The notes below the pieces were generated by a model. The model saw only the letters and a list, made by a program, of their open reading frames with translations. It made no database searches and was not told the origin of the DNA. From Gemmatimonadaceae bacterium (lineage in GTDB: Bacteria > Gemmatimonadota > Gemmatimonadetes > Gemmatimonadales > Gemmatimonadaceae): 64,000 bases of DNA. The stretch's first letter is position 1. The number at the start of each line of letters is the position of its first letter. The position numbers were made by a program, and so were the translations under genes. Location: contig DATNEW010000026.1 in the NCBI GenBank assembly GCA_035606695.1, forward strand, positions 434,001 to 498,000, read 5' to 3'. Of this stretch, positions 14,735 through 24,708 are shown piece after piece.

Positions 14735-16435
14735 ATGAGACCGGCCGTCGCGTTCGCGCTCGCTCTCACCGCGCTATCCGCCCGCGCCCAACAGCCGCCG
14801 CAGCCGCGCAAGCACGCGCCGGGGCCGACGTCGCCCGCGATCACACCCGCCGACGCGATGACGCGCCTCTACGTCATCGCCGACGACTCCATGCTGGGCC
14901 GCGACGCCGGCACGATCGGCAACTTCAAGGCGACGACGTACATCGCGAACGAAGTGAAGCGCCTCGGGCTCGAACCAGCCGGCGAAGGCGGGTCGTACTT
15001 CCAGACCGTCCCACTTCTCAACGTGCGGCTCGACCCCGGGTCACACGTCGTCGCCGATCGCACGCCGCTCGAATTTGTGCGAGACGTGACCGCACCCATC
15101 CCCGACCTGCGCTGGCGCGTTCGACCATTCGACAACGCCACCGCGATCTACGGCGGCAAGCTCGGCGACACGTCGAGCTACATCACGCCGGCGCTCGCCG
15201 CCGGCAAGGTCGTCGTGGTTAGGCTCGACACGAACGCGCGCGGGCAGGCCGTGACCCCGGCGCTGTACGCGTTACGCCGGCCCGGCGGCCGGTATTTCGA
15301 CGCGGCCGCCGTCGTCGGCGTCAGTCCCTTTCCGCAAGGCCTGCGCATGTTCACGGCGGCGTTCATGGACCGATGGGCGACGGCCTTTTATTCCGCCGAG
15401 CCGCCGGATACCGCGCATGTTGCGCCCGTGCTCGTCATGACGCGCGGCAGCGCGCAGCGTCTGTTCTCGTCGCCGCTCGAATCACTTCGTCCCGGAACGA
15501 CCGGAAATGCGCTGCACGGCAATCTCGCCTACAGCGTGCGCGATACGGCTCCCGCGCGCAACGTCATCGCGGTGCTGCGCGGCGGCGATCCGGCCCTGCG
15601 CGGCGAATACGTCGCCATCGGCGCGCACTCGGATCATGTCGGGACACGCAACGTGCTGCTGGATCACGATTCCGTGCGGGTCTTCAATCGCATGTTCCGC
15701 ACGCTGGGCGCGCGCGACGAGCCGCCGATGCTCGATGCGGGCCAGGCCGCGCGCCTCCGTGCCGCGCTCGACAGCGTTCGGCGGCTGCGGCCGGCGCGCC
15801 TCGATTCGATTTACAACGGCGCCGACGACGACGGATCCGGCACGGCGGCGCTATTAGAGATTGCTGAAGCGTTCGCGACGACACGCGTTCGCCCGCGCCG
15901 CTCCATTCTCTTCGTGTGGCACACCGCCGAAGAAGGGAACCTGAATGGATCGCGCTGGTTTACCAGCCATCCGACCGTGCCGATCGATTCCATCGTCGCA
16001 CAGCTTCAGATGGATCACGTGAGCCGGGGGCGCGCGGAAGACACGCCGGGCGGAGGGCCGCGATACGTCGCCATCGTCACTCCGCGCGACGGACGGCCGA
16101 CGTTTGCCGATGCCATCGACTCGGCGAACGCGGCGGCGACGTGGGGGTTCGACATCGATTGGTCGCGCGGGCGCGCCGATGCCGTCGGCGGCAGTGTCGC
16201 CTGCGGCAGCGACCACGCCGCATACGATCGCTTCGGCGTTCCGACCGCATTCTTCTTCACCGGGTTTCACGTCGACTATCACCAGGTGACGGACGAGCCG
16301 CAGTACTCCGACTACGACAAGCTCGCGCACGTGGCGCAGTTCGTTCACGACGTCGCGCTGCGCATCGCGAACGCGAACACGCCGCCGCCACGCGTGTCGC
16401 TCATTCCCGGAGGACGAACCGCCTGCGTGCCGTGA
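14735..16435 (+). CDS. M28 family zinc aminopeptidase
   Basis: A 566-residue secreted metallo-aminopeptidase. A short signal peptide (VAFALALTALSARAQQ) starts the protein; ATG 14735 has AGGAG 5 bases upstream. The co-catalytic metal ligands follow in order: His and Asp in AIGAHSDHVG, Asp in NGADDDGSGT, the catalytic Glu pair in HTAEEGN, Asp in LQMDHVSRG and His in DYHQVTDEP. The segment before the catalytic domain contains PA-like strands. An insertion between AHSDHV and GADDDG (about 50 residues) is typical of this subgroup. It likely works with the M13 enzyme in periplasmic peptide breakdown. Confidence 0.93.
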   Translation: MRPAVAFALALTALSARAQQPPQPRKHAPGPTSPAITPADAMTRLYVIADDSMLGRDAGTIGNFKATTYIANEVKRLGLEPAGEGGSYFQTVPLLNVRLDPGSHVVADRTPLEFVRDVTAPIPDLRWRVRPFDNATAIYGGKLGDTSSYITPALAAGKVVVVRLDTNARGQAVTPALYALRRPGGRYFDAAAVVGVSPFPQGLRMFTAAFMDRWATAFYSAEPPDTAHVAPVLVMTRGSAQRLFSSPLESLRPGTTGNALHGNLAYSVRDTAPARNVIAVLRGGDPALRGEYVAIGAHSDHVGTRNVLLDHDSVRVFNRMFRTLGARDEPPMLDAGQAARLRAALDSVRRLRPARLDSIYNGADDDGSGTAALLEIAEAFATTRVRPRRSILFVWHTAEEGNLNGSRWFTSHPTVPIDSIVAQLQMDHVSRGRAEDTPGGGPRYVAIVTPRDGRPTFADAIDSANAAATWGFDIDWSRGRADAVGGSVACGSDHAAYDRFGVPTAFFFTGFHVDYHQVTDEPQYSDYDKLAHVAQFVHDVALRIANANTPPPRVSLIPGGRTACVP

Positions 16436-16548
16436 CGCGGGGCAGCGGCAAGTGAGAACCCGGGCGCGCCGCGTGATGTCGATCATGGCACCCCCGCGCG
16501 CTGGACCGTAAGTTTACCGCACTTCCAACCGCGCGAGCCTCGCCGCCC

Positions 16549-19500
16549 GTGTCCGACTTTCAGGATCAAGTTCAGCACTCGCTGGGCGCGTCGTATACGA
16601 TAGAAAGAGAGTTGGGCGGCGGCGGAATGTCGCGGGTCTTCGTGGCTCGCGACGCGACGCTGCGGCGCGAGGTCGTCGTGAAGGTGCTGCCGCCGGACCT
16701 CGTCGCCGGCGTGAACGTCGAGCGGTTCCGTCGAGAGATTCTCGTCGCCGCGGGGCTGCAGCATCCGCACATCGTGCCCGTGCTTTCGTCGGGCGAGACG
16801 GACGGACTGCCGTGGTTCACGATGCCATTCGTGCAGGGCGAATCGCTGCGCGATCGCCTGGGCCTCGGCCCGCTGCCGATAGTTGACTCAGTCAACTATC
16901 TTCGCGAGGTCGCCAAGGCGCTCGCCTACGCGCACGAACGCGGCGTCGTGCATCGCGACATCAAGCCGGACAACGTCCTGATCACCGGCGGCACGGCGGT
17001 CGTCACCGACTTCGGCATCGCGAAGGCGCTGTCGGCGTCCCGCACCGATGAGCATCCCACCGCCACGCGCGGATCACTGACGCAGATCGGCATGTCGATC
17101 GGCACACCGGTCTACATGGCGCCCGAGCAAGCCGCCGCCGATCCGGACACCGACGCGCGCGCCGATCTGTATTCGTTTGGCTGCATGGCGTACGAGCTGC
17201 TCGCCGGCCGTCCGCCGTTCGCCGGTATGCCGCCGCAGAAGTTGCTCGCCGCGCACATGGGCGATCGGCCGCAGAGCATCGCGCAGCTGCGGCCCGATAC
17301 GCCGCCGCTGCTCGCCGATCTGGTGATGCAGTGCCTCGAGAAGGATCCCGCGAAGCGGCCGCAGAGCGCGGACGACGTCGTGCGCGTGCTCGAGCTCGCG
17401 ACGACGACCAGCGGCAGCGCCGCCGCGGCATCCGCGGTGCTCCTCGGTGGACGCGTGCGTTTGCGGGTCGCGCTTGCGTTGTGGGCCCTCGCATTTGGCG
17501 CGGCATGGCTGCTGGCGACGGCGGCGATCGTCGGCATTGGGTTGCCGAGTTGGGTCTTGCCGGGCGCGTTGATCGTGGCGGGGCTTGGGTTGCCGGCGAT
17601 CCTCGTGACCGCGTTCGTGCAGCGCACGGCGCATCGCGCGCTCACGAGCACGCCGACGCTCACACCGGGTGGCACGATGGCGCACGGCACGATGGCGACG
17701 ATCGCCATGCGCGCGAGTCCACACATGAGTTGGAAGCGCACGGTACGCGGCGGATTCATCGCGTTCGGAGCCTTCGTCGTGCTGGTGGCGGTCGTGATGG
17801 TGCTCCGCGCGTTCGGCATCGGGCCGGCGGCGTCGCTGCTCGCGTCGGGGCGCATCACGGCGCGCGAGCCGATCATCATGACCGACTTCCGCGTGCGCGG
17901 CGCCGACTCGTCGCTCGCTGGCATCGTTACCGAAGCGCTGCGCTCGAGTCTCGGGCAGACGAATACGATCACGCTTGTGCCTCCCGCGTCCGTTGCGGCC
18001 GCGCTCACCCGCATGCAGCGACCGACGACGTCGCGCGTCGATCTTCAGCTCGCGCGCGACATCGCGGCGCGCGAGGGGATCAAGGCGATCGTCGACGGCG
18101 AAGTCGCGCAACTCGGCAACGGCTTCGTCGTCTCGGTCCGGCTCGTGACCGCCGACTCGGCGCGGACGCTCGCGACCGTGCAGAAGGCGGTCGACGGGCC
18201 GAAGGAACTGATTGCCGCGGTGGACGTGATCGGGCGCGACCTGCGCGGTAAGCTCGGCGAAAATCTTCGCTCGGTGCAGAATGCGCCGCCGCTCGAGCGC
18301 GTCACCACGGCGTCGATCGATGCACTCCGTGCGTATTCCGACGGAGTTCGCGCGTACGACGTCGAAGCGGATTATCCGAAGGCGATTGCAAAGCTGTCGC
18401 AGGCGATCGCCGTCGACTCGGGATTCGCGATGGCGTGGCGCAAGCTCGGCGCGGTGTACAACGCGGCGAGTTACGGGCCGGCGGTCAGCGACTCGGTGCT
18501 CGCGAAGGCATTTCAGTTTCGTGATCGTCTGACACCGAAGGAGCGTGCATCGACCGAGGCGTCGTATTACTTCCTTGGCCCCGGGCGCGACCGGCAACGC
18601 GCGATCGCCGCCGAGCAGCAATTGCTCGCGCTCGGCGATTCCGTAACCTCCGGCGTCAATCTCGGGCTGATGTACGAATCGCGGCGTGAGTACGCCCGCG
18701 CCGATTCGTTCTTTGTCATGGCCGAGCGCAATCGTCCGTCGAGTCTGACGATGGCGACGGACCTTGCGGCCAATCTGGCGAATCTCGGCAAGTTCGCCGA
18801 GGCGCACGAGTACATCGACGCGTGGGCCAGGCGAAATCCATCGGCCGGCGCGCGAGGCGCCGCCATAGTCGTGCATGGCATTGTTTACGGCGCCTCGGGT
18901 GACTATGCGCACGAGGAGACGACGCTCGATTCGCTTGTCGGGGGGCAAACGGGCGCCATGACGACGACGGCGCTCCCGCTTCTCGCAGAGGCGGTCGGAG
19001 CGCAAGGCAAGTTGGAGCAAACGCGAGCCCGTCTCGCCGCCCTGACGGCCGCGATGCCGCTTGCGCTGCGGCGGCCGCCGATCGTCGATTCGATCAATTT
19101 GTCGTTGATCGACGTCACCGCGGCCGAGCAGCCGGACCGGGCGGTGAAACGGATCGACGCGGCGCTCTCCGCCATGCCGCTGCGCGCCGTGCCGCTTCCG
19201 GATCGCGATTACTTCGGCGTCGCCACGATCTTCGCGCGCGCGGGGCGGCCGGATCGCGCGAAAGGGGTGCTGGCCGAGCACGACGCGGAGGTGCGCGACA
19301 CCAATCGCCTGCGCGCCGAACTGCCGCTCGCGCACCGCGCGCTCGGCGAGATCGCGATGGCCGAGCATCGGCCGCAGGATGCGCTGCGAGAGTTCTGGAA
19401 AGGTGATTCCGTACCGGACGGCCCGTTCGACGAATGCGATGCGTGCACGTACATCAACATCGCCCGGGCCTACGACAAGTTGAACATACCGGACTCCGCG

Positions 19501-19743
19501 GCGGTGTATTTCGAGAAATTCTTCCGGTCGACGAACAGCTACCGTGCACTGGTCGATTTCACGGGCCGCGGCCCGGCGCTCCGCCGGCTTGGCGAGCTCT
19601 ATGAAGCGAAAGGCGATCGCGCCAAGGCCATGCACAACTATCAGGAGTTCGTGAATCTCTGGAAGAACGCCGATCCCGAGTTTCAGCCGCAGGTGTCGGA
19701 GATCAGGAAGCGGATGGCGAGGCTGGAGAAGAATTCGGGATGA
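16549..19743 (+). CDS. membrane-anchored Ser/Thr kinase with TPR sensor region
   Basis: A 1064-residue Hanks-type kinase from a GTG start. The kinase domain spans about 16-280: Gly-loop LGGGGMSRV, Lys45, HRDIKPDN (Asp137), DFG at 154-156 and GTPVYMAPEQ. Two membrane stretches follow: about 305-350 (ALALWALAFGAAWLLATAAI and a second hydrophobic run) and about 395-420 (GGFIAFGAFVVLVAVVMVLR). The outer part has a region starting MTDFRVRGADSSLAGIVTEA, then roughly 450 residues of TPR-like repeats. This kinase layout is common in Gemmatimonadota. The stop overlaps the start of the MBL hydrolase (ATGA), so both are made together. Confidence 0.93.
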   Translation: MSDFQDQVQHSLGASYTIERELGGGGMSRVFVARDATLRREVVVKVLPPDLVAGVNVERFRREILVAAGLQHPHIVPVLSSGETDGLPWFTMPFVQGESLRDRLGLGPLPIVDSVNYLREVAKALAYAHERGVVHRDIKPDNVLITGGTAVVTDFGIAKALSASRTDEHPTATRGSLTQIGMSIGTPVYMAPEQAAADPDTDARADLYSFGCMAYELLAGRPPFAGMPPQKLLAAHMGDRPQSIAQLRPDTPPLLADLVMQCLEKDPAKRPQSADDVVRVLELATTTSGSAAAASAVLLGGRVRLRVALALWALAFGAAWLLATAAIVGIGLPSWVLPGALIVAGLGLPAILVTAFVQRTAHRALTSTPTLTPGGTMAHGTMATIAMRASPHMSWKRTVRGGFIAFGAFVVLVAVVMVLRAFGIGPAASLLASGRITAREPIIMTDFRVRGADSSLAGIVTEALRSSLGQTNTITLVPPASVAAALTRMQRPTTSRVDLQLARDIAAREGIKAIVDGEVAQLGNGFVVSVRLVTADSARTLATVQKAVDGPKELIAAVDVIGRDLRGKLGENLRSVQNAPPLERVTTASIDALRAYSDGVRAYDVEADYPKAIAKLSQAIAVDSGFAMAWRKLGAVYNAASYGPAVSDSVLAKAFQFRDRLTPKERASTEASYYFLGPGRDRQRAIAAEQQLLALGDSVTSGVNLGLMYESRREYARADSFFVMAERNRPSSLTMATDLAANLANLGKFAEAHEYIDAWARRNPSAGARGAAIVVHGIVYGASGDYAHEETTLDSLVGGQTGAMTTTALPLLAEAVGAQGKLEQTRARLAALTAAMPLALRRPPIVDSINLSLIDVTAAEQPDRAVKRIDAALSAMPLRAVPLPDRDYFGVATIFARAGRPDRAKGVLAEHDAEVRDTNRLRAELPLAHRALGEIAMAEHRPQDALREFWKGDSVPDGPFDECDACTYINIARAYDKLNIPDSAAVYFEKFFRSTNSYRALVDFTGRGPALRRLGELYEAKGDRAKAMHNYQEFVNLWKNADPEFQPQVSEIRKRMARLEKNSG

Positions 19744-20666
19744 GCTCGCGCGCGGTGATCGGCCTCGTGCTGGTCGGGCTCAGCGGAGTCGTCGGGGTGA
19801 ATGCGCACGCGCAGACGCCGGCGGCAACGGCGCGCACCCACGTCGTCCTTCTTGGCACCGGGACGCCGAACGCCGATCCCGACCGCTCCGGCAATTCCGT
19901 CGCGGTCGTCGTCGACAGCACCGCGTACATCGTCGACGCGGGATCGGGTGTGGTGCGCCGCGCCGCCGCCGCGGTGCGCGATCGTGGTATTCGCGCGCTG
20001 CAAGCCGCGCGGCTCCGCACGGTGTTCATAACACATCTGCATTCCGATCACACCGTCGGCCTTGCCGATCTCATGTTCTCGCCGTGGGTCCTGGGCCGGA
20101 CGGTGCCGCTCGACGTCTACGGTCCCGCGGGAACGGCGGCGATGGTGCGGCATCTCAATGAAGCGTACGAGGCGGACGTTCAAATGCGCCTCTATGGCGG
20201 CGAGCCGTCGAACAAGACCGGCTATGGCGGCCGGGGATTCGACGTGTCCGCGGGAGAGGTGTATCGCGACTCGCTGGTTCGAGTCACGGCGTTCGAGGTG
20301 CTGCATGGCAGCTGGCCGCACGCGTTCGGCTATCGCTTCGACACGCCCGATCGCTCCATCGTGATTTCGGGCGACACGCGGCCGAGCGATGCGGTGGTGC
20401 GGGCGTGCAACGGCTGCGACGTCCTCGTGCACGAAGTCATCTCGTCACACGACATCGAGAACCGTACGCCGGATTGGAAGGCGTATCATCTCGCGTTTCA
20501 TACGCCGAGCATCGAGCTGGGCGACGTCGCGACGAAGGCACATCCCAAGCTGTTGGTGCTCTACCATCAGATTCCCGGCAACTGGCCCGACGAGAAGTTT
20601 GTCGCCGAGGTCAAGACGCGGTACAGCGGCCGCGTGGTGTCGGGGCGAGATCTCGACGTGTTCTGA
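19740..20666 (+). CDS. exported metallo-beta-lactamase-fold hydrolase
   Basis: A 308-residue protein with an N-terminal signal peptide (GLVLVGLSGVVGVNAHAQTP). It then has a tRNase Z/AtsA-like MBL fold: VVLLGTGTPNADPDRSGNSV, metal motif THLHSDHTVG, third His in VLHGSWPHAFGYRF, bridging Asp in SGDTRPSD and a final His in VLYHQIPG. RNase Z activity is unlikely outside the cytoplasm, so an arylsulfatase- or lactonase-type hydrolase is more plausible. It overlaps the kinase by four bases. A close paralogue lies at 33100. Confidence 0.85.
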   Translation: MSSRAVIGLVLVGLSGVVGVNAHAQTPAATARTHVVLLGTGTPNADPDRSGNSVAVVVDSTAYIVDAGSGVVRRAAAAVRDRGIRALQAARLRTVFITHLHSDHTVGLADLMFSPWVLGRTVPLDVYGPAGTAAMVRHLNEAYEADVQMRLYGGEPSNKTGYGGRGFDVSAGEVYRDSLVRVTAFEVLHGSWPHAFGYRFDTPDRSIVISGDTRPSDAVVRACNGCDVLVHEVISSHDIENRTPDWKAYHLAFHTPSIELGDVATKAHPKLLVLYHQIPGNWPDEKFVAEVKTRYSGRVVSGRDLDVF

Positions 20667-20685
20667 GCGTTGTTTTAGAGTTCTC

Positions 20686-23600
20686 TTATCGACGTGACGC
20701 GGCCTTCGCGAGCACCGTATCGAAGAACGTCACGGCTTCGCCGGCCCAGACGTGAGTTCCGTTCGGGCCGCCGAAACAATGTCCGGCGTCGCGCGCGCTC
20801 AGCGTGTCGGGCCAGACGATGCCGCGATACGCCTTGTGCAGCCGAGTGAACGCCGCCCCGAGGTCCTTGCTCGGCGCGAGGCTGGCGTCGCGCGGTGGTT
20901 GAATGAGCAGGACCGGGATGTTGATGCGGGCGACGCCGCTCAACAATCGAGCCTTGAGCGCGTCGTTGTGATCCCAGTTCTGCGCCGCGGGCGAGAGCGG
21001 TACCGCGGCCTTGAATCCATGGCTGCCTTCAGCCGCGAGCAAGGTTTGGATTCCGCCGAACGAGCAGCCTGCCACCACCATTCGCGTCGTATCCACGAAC
21101 GGCAGCGACTTCATATACGTCAATGCCGCGAGCTGGTCGCTGAGCTGCTCGGTCGTCAGCAGCCGTGTCACCAGGTCGTCGCCGGCCTTCTGTCCCTGTG
21201 TCGCGGCCACGCGTCCGCGCACGAGTGCGATGTGCTCGCCGTCGGACTCGTCATGGCCGCGGCGCGACGGCGCGAACACGACGTAGCCCCGCGGAACGAA
21301 CGCGCCGCCGATCGAATCGAATTGCGTCCCCGCGCCGGGCGTGTGCTCGCTCCCGTGATTCCACAGCACCGCCGGAAACGGCCCATTGCCGGTTGGCTTG
21401 AAGAGAAAGCCCTCGAGCATGAGCGAGCCGTTCTTGAACCACACGCGCTGCTTGGTGATCGCCGCGCGAGTCATCGCGACGCGCGTCTCTTTCGCCCGGT
21501 CCGCGCCGGCTCGTGCTTCGGCGAGCGCCGGAAGATCAGCGTCGGCGTGTTTCCAATTATCTAATAGCCGTCGATACGCCATCGCCGAGCCGATCGTGTC
21601 GCCGCTCGCGAGCTTGGCGCGAGCCAGCCCGAGGAGTGCCGCGGAGCGGTTCTGAGCGGTAATGAGAGAACGCTCATACTCAGCCACGGCCTCGGAGGGA
21701 TGGCCGGTCGCCATCAACAACGCGGCCAGATGATCGCGCGCGACGAGATAGCGCGGCGGCCCCGCGCCGTTCAACGTGTCGACGCGCGCGGCCTTACGCC
21801 ACCAGTCGAGCGCCGTATCGCGATCGCCCCGGCGCTCGGCGATCAGCGCTCGGATCTCCATGCCCTGCAACGTCGCATCCGAGATGTTCGATGCCGTTGC
21901 CATGCCACTCGTATCGCCGCGCATCAGCGCACCGATCGTCTTCTCCCAATTGGTCGCCCCCATTTGCCGGCGCTCACGCTGCAGCTCCATCGCGGGACCA
22001 AGTGGCGCGGTGGCGAGGGCGCCGCGTGGGCCGTCGGTCCATCGCCCGGTCTCGTTGGCGTAGCCGAATTCGAGAAACGTCGGCACGTAATGCGCATCGA
22101 CGGTGAACGTCGACCCGCTGTCGTACGGCGCGATCATCCTTCGCGCACTGTCGACTAATGCCCGCGCCGCATGCCAGCGTCCCTGCTGCAGGTACACGTA
22201 CTGCAACCACGTGAAGTTGTGATAGTCGAGGTCCGTCGCGGCCCGGTGCTCGCGTGCTCCCTCGGCGACCGACGCCTTCCACGCGCGCTCGTTCGCGGCG
22301 TTCGCATCGTCCCACAGGCCAAGCCGAAAGAACGTGTGCGCCGGCATGTGCTGCGCGTGTTCAGACGCCGGCGCGATGTACGCGTAATCGAATGCGGGCT
22401 GCAGCGCACGTGCCGTGTACGACGGATACGCGTCGGCCGCGTGAATGAGATAGTGCGCGCCGCCCGGATGACGCGGACTCGCGTGATATACCCGCTCGCC
22501 AAACGCGATCGCGCGCCGGCCCACGGCATCGCGCTCGGCCGGCGACATGGGATTCGTCGGCAGGTTGTACATCAACGTGGCCAGCGCTGCGAACGCCGAG
22601 GCCTCGAGATCCGACGTATCGCGTTGCGCGAGCGCCGACATGGAGTCCATGAATACGCGCGAACGCGCCGTGAGGCTCGAATCCTCGTAGAACGCTTCGA
22701 TCGCCGCGCCGAACGCACGTTCGCGCGATGTCTGTGCTTTCGCGAGCCGGGCCTCTGGCGTCGGTCCGAGCCGCGCGAGCACGGCGCGCGCGCCCGGCGC
22801 GTCGTCGATGCTCCAGAGAACGGGCGAATGCGACAGCGCCTCGAACCAGTAGGGGAGCGCGAAGGTCGGGTCGGCGCGCTCGGCATCGTGAAATGCACTC
22901 TGCGCCTCGCGGTACTCGAAGTTGTGCAGCTGTGCGATGGCGCGAAGGAACGGTGCCTGGGCGGCGGCCGATCCCGAGTTGGGAAACCGGATGACGCCGA
23001 CGTCGCTGCTCGCATGCTGCGCGGCGCCGGCGCGCGCGGCCGGACCACCGTGCCGAGCTTCGTCGAGTGCCGGCGTCGTCGCATCGGCGCGATGCCAATT
23101 GTTCGCCAAGCGCCGGTACGCGTCGCGCGGCGCGGCAGAGTCGCTCGCCACAAGATTCGAACGCGCCAGTCCGAGCAGCGCCAACGACCGCTCCGGCGTC
23201 CGCGCGAGCGCGCGTTGGAACTCGGTGCGCGCCTCGGCCGGTCGATGAAGTGCCAGCAGCAATTCGCCGAGCAATTCGCGAGTCGGTTTTTCGACTTCGG
23301 GCGGCCCGAACAGGAACGGCAGCGCCTCCTCGCGCTCGGCGGCGGCGCGGATGGTCGCGATGCCGCCATCGCGGTCGCCACTGTAGATCTGCACGATTCC
23401 GCGCATCTCGTCGATCGCGGCACCGGTGAATCCCAACACTTGCGCCGTGTTCGGGCGCGCCGGCGCGTTCTGAATCACCGTGCGCGCGGCCACCATGCGA
23501 TCGATGTACGAACGCGCCGCCGCCGTGTCGCGATGTTGCAGCGCATCGTACGCGTCGCCGTAGGCGAGCATGAATCGCGGGAATGGCGCCATCGCGAGAC

Positions 23601-24618
23601 TGTCGGGCAGTGTAGGCAGTTGCGCGGCGGCGGCAGCGCCGTCGATGATCTGCCGCAGCCGCATCTCGGCGAAGCCGCGTGCGATGGCCGGCGAATCGCC
23701 CGCGTGCTCGCGGCAATCGTTCATCATCCGCGCCGCGTCCGCCTGACGCCCCTGCTCGAGATACCCGTAATGCAACCACAACCCGCCGTGCCCGCACTCG
23801 GCCGCCAACGCCTCCGCCGGCGACGAATGCATGTGCACCGCGATCTCGTTCGCCTTCACGACGTCGTCCCACATCCCGAGCGCGATGAAAATGTGCGACA
23901 CCATGTGCTGTGCATGCGGCGCGTTCACGGCAACCTTCGAGTACGCGCGCGCGGCCTGGAGACCACGCGTGGCGTGCGCCGGATCGTCGTACGCATGAAT
24001 GACGTAGTGCAGCGCTCCCGGATGATCGGGATGCGCGCGCATGATGCGCTCGGCGATCTGTGCCGCGTGCATGTAGGTGGAATCCACGCGCGGAAGCGAG
24101 AGCAGCGAGAGCGCGTAAAAGAGTTGTGCGTCGTCGTCGCGCGGATAGCTCGCGGCAAGGCGCGCCGACGCCACCGCATACGCGGAATCGCGCGAGAACT
24201 TGGTACCGTCGGTGCCGTACAACACGTCGAGTGTGGCGAGATAGTCGCGCTCACGCTGGGTAGGCGCGGCGCTGAGTCGTGCCGATGCGTCCGGACCGAG
24301 CCTGGAGAGCACTCCGCGCCCCGAGACGGAGTCTTGCTCGTGCCAGACCCCGTGATTGTACGTCATCGCCTCGCCCCAGTACGCCATCGCGAACCGCGGA
24401 TCGATTCGCTCGGCTTCACGAAACGCGGCGGCCGCTTCCGGATACTGGAAGTTGTGCAGCAGCGCCATGCCGCGGAGGAAGGCGGGCTGCGCGGCCGGCG
24501 CGCCCGAGTTCTCGAACGACACGTGCCCGTACACCGGTGCGTCTGTCTGCGCGCCGGTAGCCGCATTCACCGCGGCGAGCAGAACGACGACGCGCGCGAC
24601 CAGGGAGCGTGACGACAT
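20686..24618 (-). CDS. double TPR protein fused to a dienelactone-type hydrolase
   Basis: A 1310-residue exported protein (signal LVARVVVLLAAVNAATGAQ). Residues about 30-540 and 545-1010 are two homologous TPR modules: the first holds ALLHNFQYPEAAAAFREAER, the second AQLHNFEYREAQSAFHDAER. The last 290 residues are an alpha/beta hydrolase: GNGPFPAVLWNHGSEHTPGA, nucleophile Ser in VAGCSFGGIQTLL, and a late GHCFGGPNG with the probable catalytic His. The family commonly exists as separate one-module proteins, so this looks like a duplication and fusion. The substrate is unknown. It is convergent with the MBL gene. Confidence 0.85.
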   Translation of the reverse strand: MSSRSLVARVVVLLAAVNAATGAQTDAPVYGHVSFENSGAPAAQPAFLRGMALLHNFQYPEAAAAFREAERIDPRFAMAYWGEAMTYNHGVWHEQDSVSGRGVLSRLGPDASARLSAAPTQRERDYLATLDVLYGTDGTKFSRDSAYAVASARLAASYPRDDDAQLFYALSLLSLPRVDSTYMHAAQIAERIMRAHPDHPGALHYVIHAYDDPAHATRGLQAARAYSKVAVNAPHAQHMVSHIFIALGMWDDVVKANEIAVHMHSSPAEALAAECGHGGLWLHYGYLEQGRQADAARMMNDCREHAGDSPAIARGFAEMRLRQIIDGAAAAAQLPTLPDSLAMAPFPRFMLAYGDAYDALQHRDTAAARSYIDRMVAARTVIQNAPARPNTAQVLGFTGAAIDEMRGIVQIYSGDRDGGIATIRAAAEREEALPFLFGPPEVEKPTRELLGELLLALHRPAEARTEFQRALARTPERSLALLGLARSNLVASDSAAPRDAYRRLANNWHRADATTPALDEARHGGPAARAGAAQHASSDVGVIRFPNSGSAAAQAPFLRAIAQLHNFEYREAQSAFHDAERADPTFALPYWFEALSHSPVLWSIDDAPGARAVLARLGPTPEARLAKAQTSRERAFGAAIEAFYEDSSLTARSRVFMDSMSALAQRDTSDLEASAFAALATLMYNLPTNPMSPAERDAVGRRAIAFGERVYHASPRHPGGAHYLIHAADAYPSYTARALQPAFDYAYIAPASEHAQHMPAHTFFRLGLWDDANAANERAWKASVAEGAREHRAATDLDYHNFTWLQYVYLQQGRWHAARALVDSARRMIAPYDSGSTFTVDAHYVPTFLEFGYANETGRWTDGPRGALATAPLGPAMELQRERRQMGATNWEKTIGALMRGDTSGMATASNISDATLQGMEIRALIAERRGDRDTALDWWRKAARVDTLNGAGPPRYLVARDHLAALLMATGHPSEAVAEYERSLITAQNRSAALLGLARAKLASGDTIGSAMAYRRLLDNWKHADADLPALAEARAGADRAKETRVAMTRAAITKQRVWFKNGSLMLEGFLFKPTGNGPFPAVLWNHGSEHTPGAGTQFDSIGGAFVPRGYVVFAPSRRGHDESDGEHIALVRGRVAATQGQKAGDDLVTRLLTTEQLSDQLAALTYMKSLPFVDTTRMVVAGCSFGGIQTLLAAEGSHGFKAAVPLSPAAQNWDHNDALKARLLSGVARINIPVLLIQPPRDASLAPSKDLGAAFTRLHKAYRGIVWPDTLSARDAGHCFGGPNGTHVWAGEAVTFFDTVLAKAASRR

Positions 24619-24708
24619 GGCCGACCTGTTCGGAGTGGGGAAGTCGAACGGGACGCCACCAGTATGGCGATTTCTTTCGAAACGCGGAAGAACGGCCGTC
24701 AGACTGCT

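Noticed and set aside
17074-19635. An 853-codon open frame antisense to the kinase gene
   Set aside because: Arg/His/Asp-rich translation with no domain, fully overlapping a clearly real kinase; a product of GC-rich codon bias.
19740-20666. Calling the MBL protein RNase Z
   Set aside because: It has a signal peptide and no exosite arm, so a tRNA-processing role is implausible.
22171-24612. An 813-codon open frame antisense to the double-TPR gene
   Set aside because: Low-complexity Arg-rich translation, no homology-like motif; shadow of the real gene.
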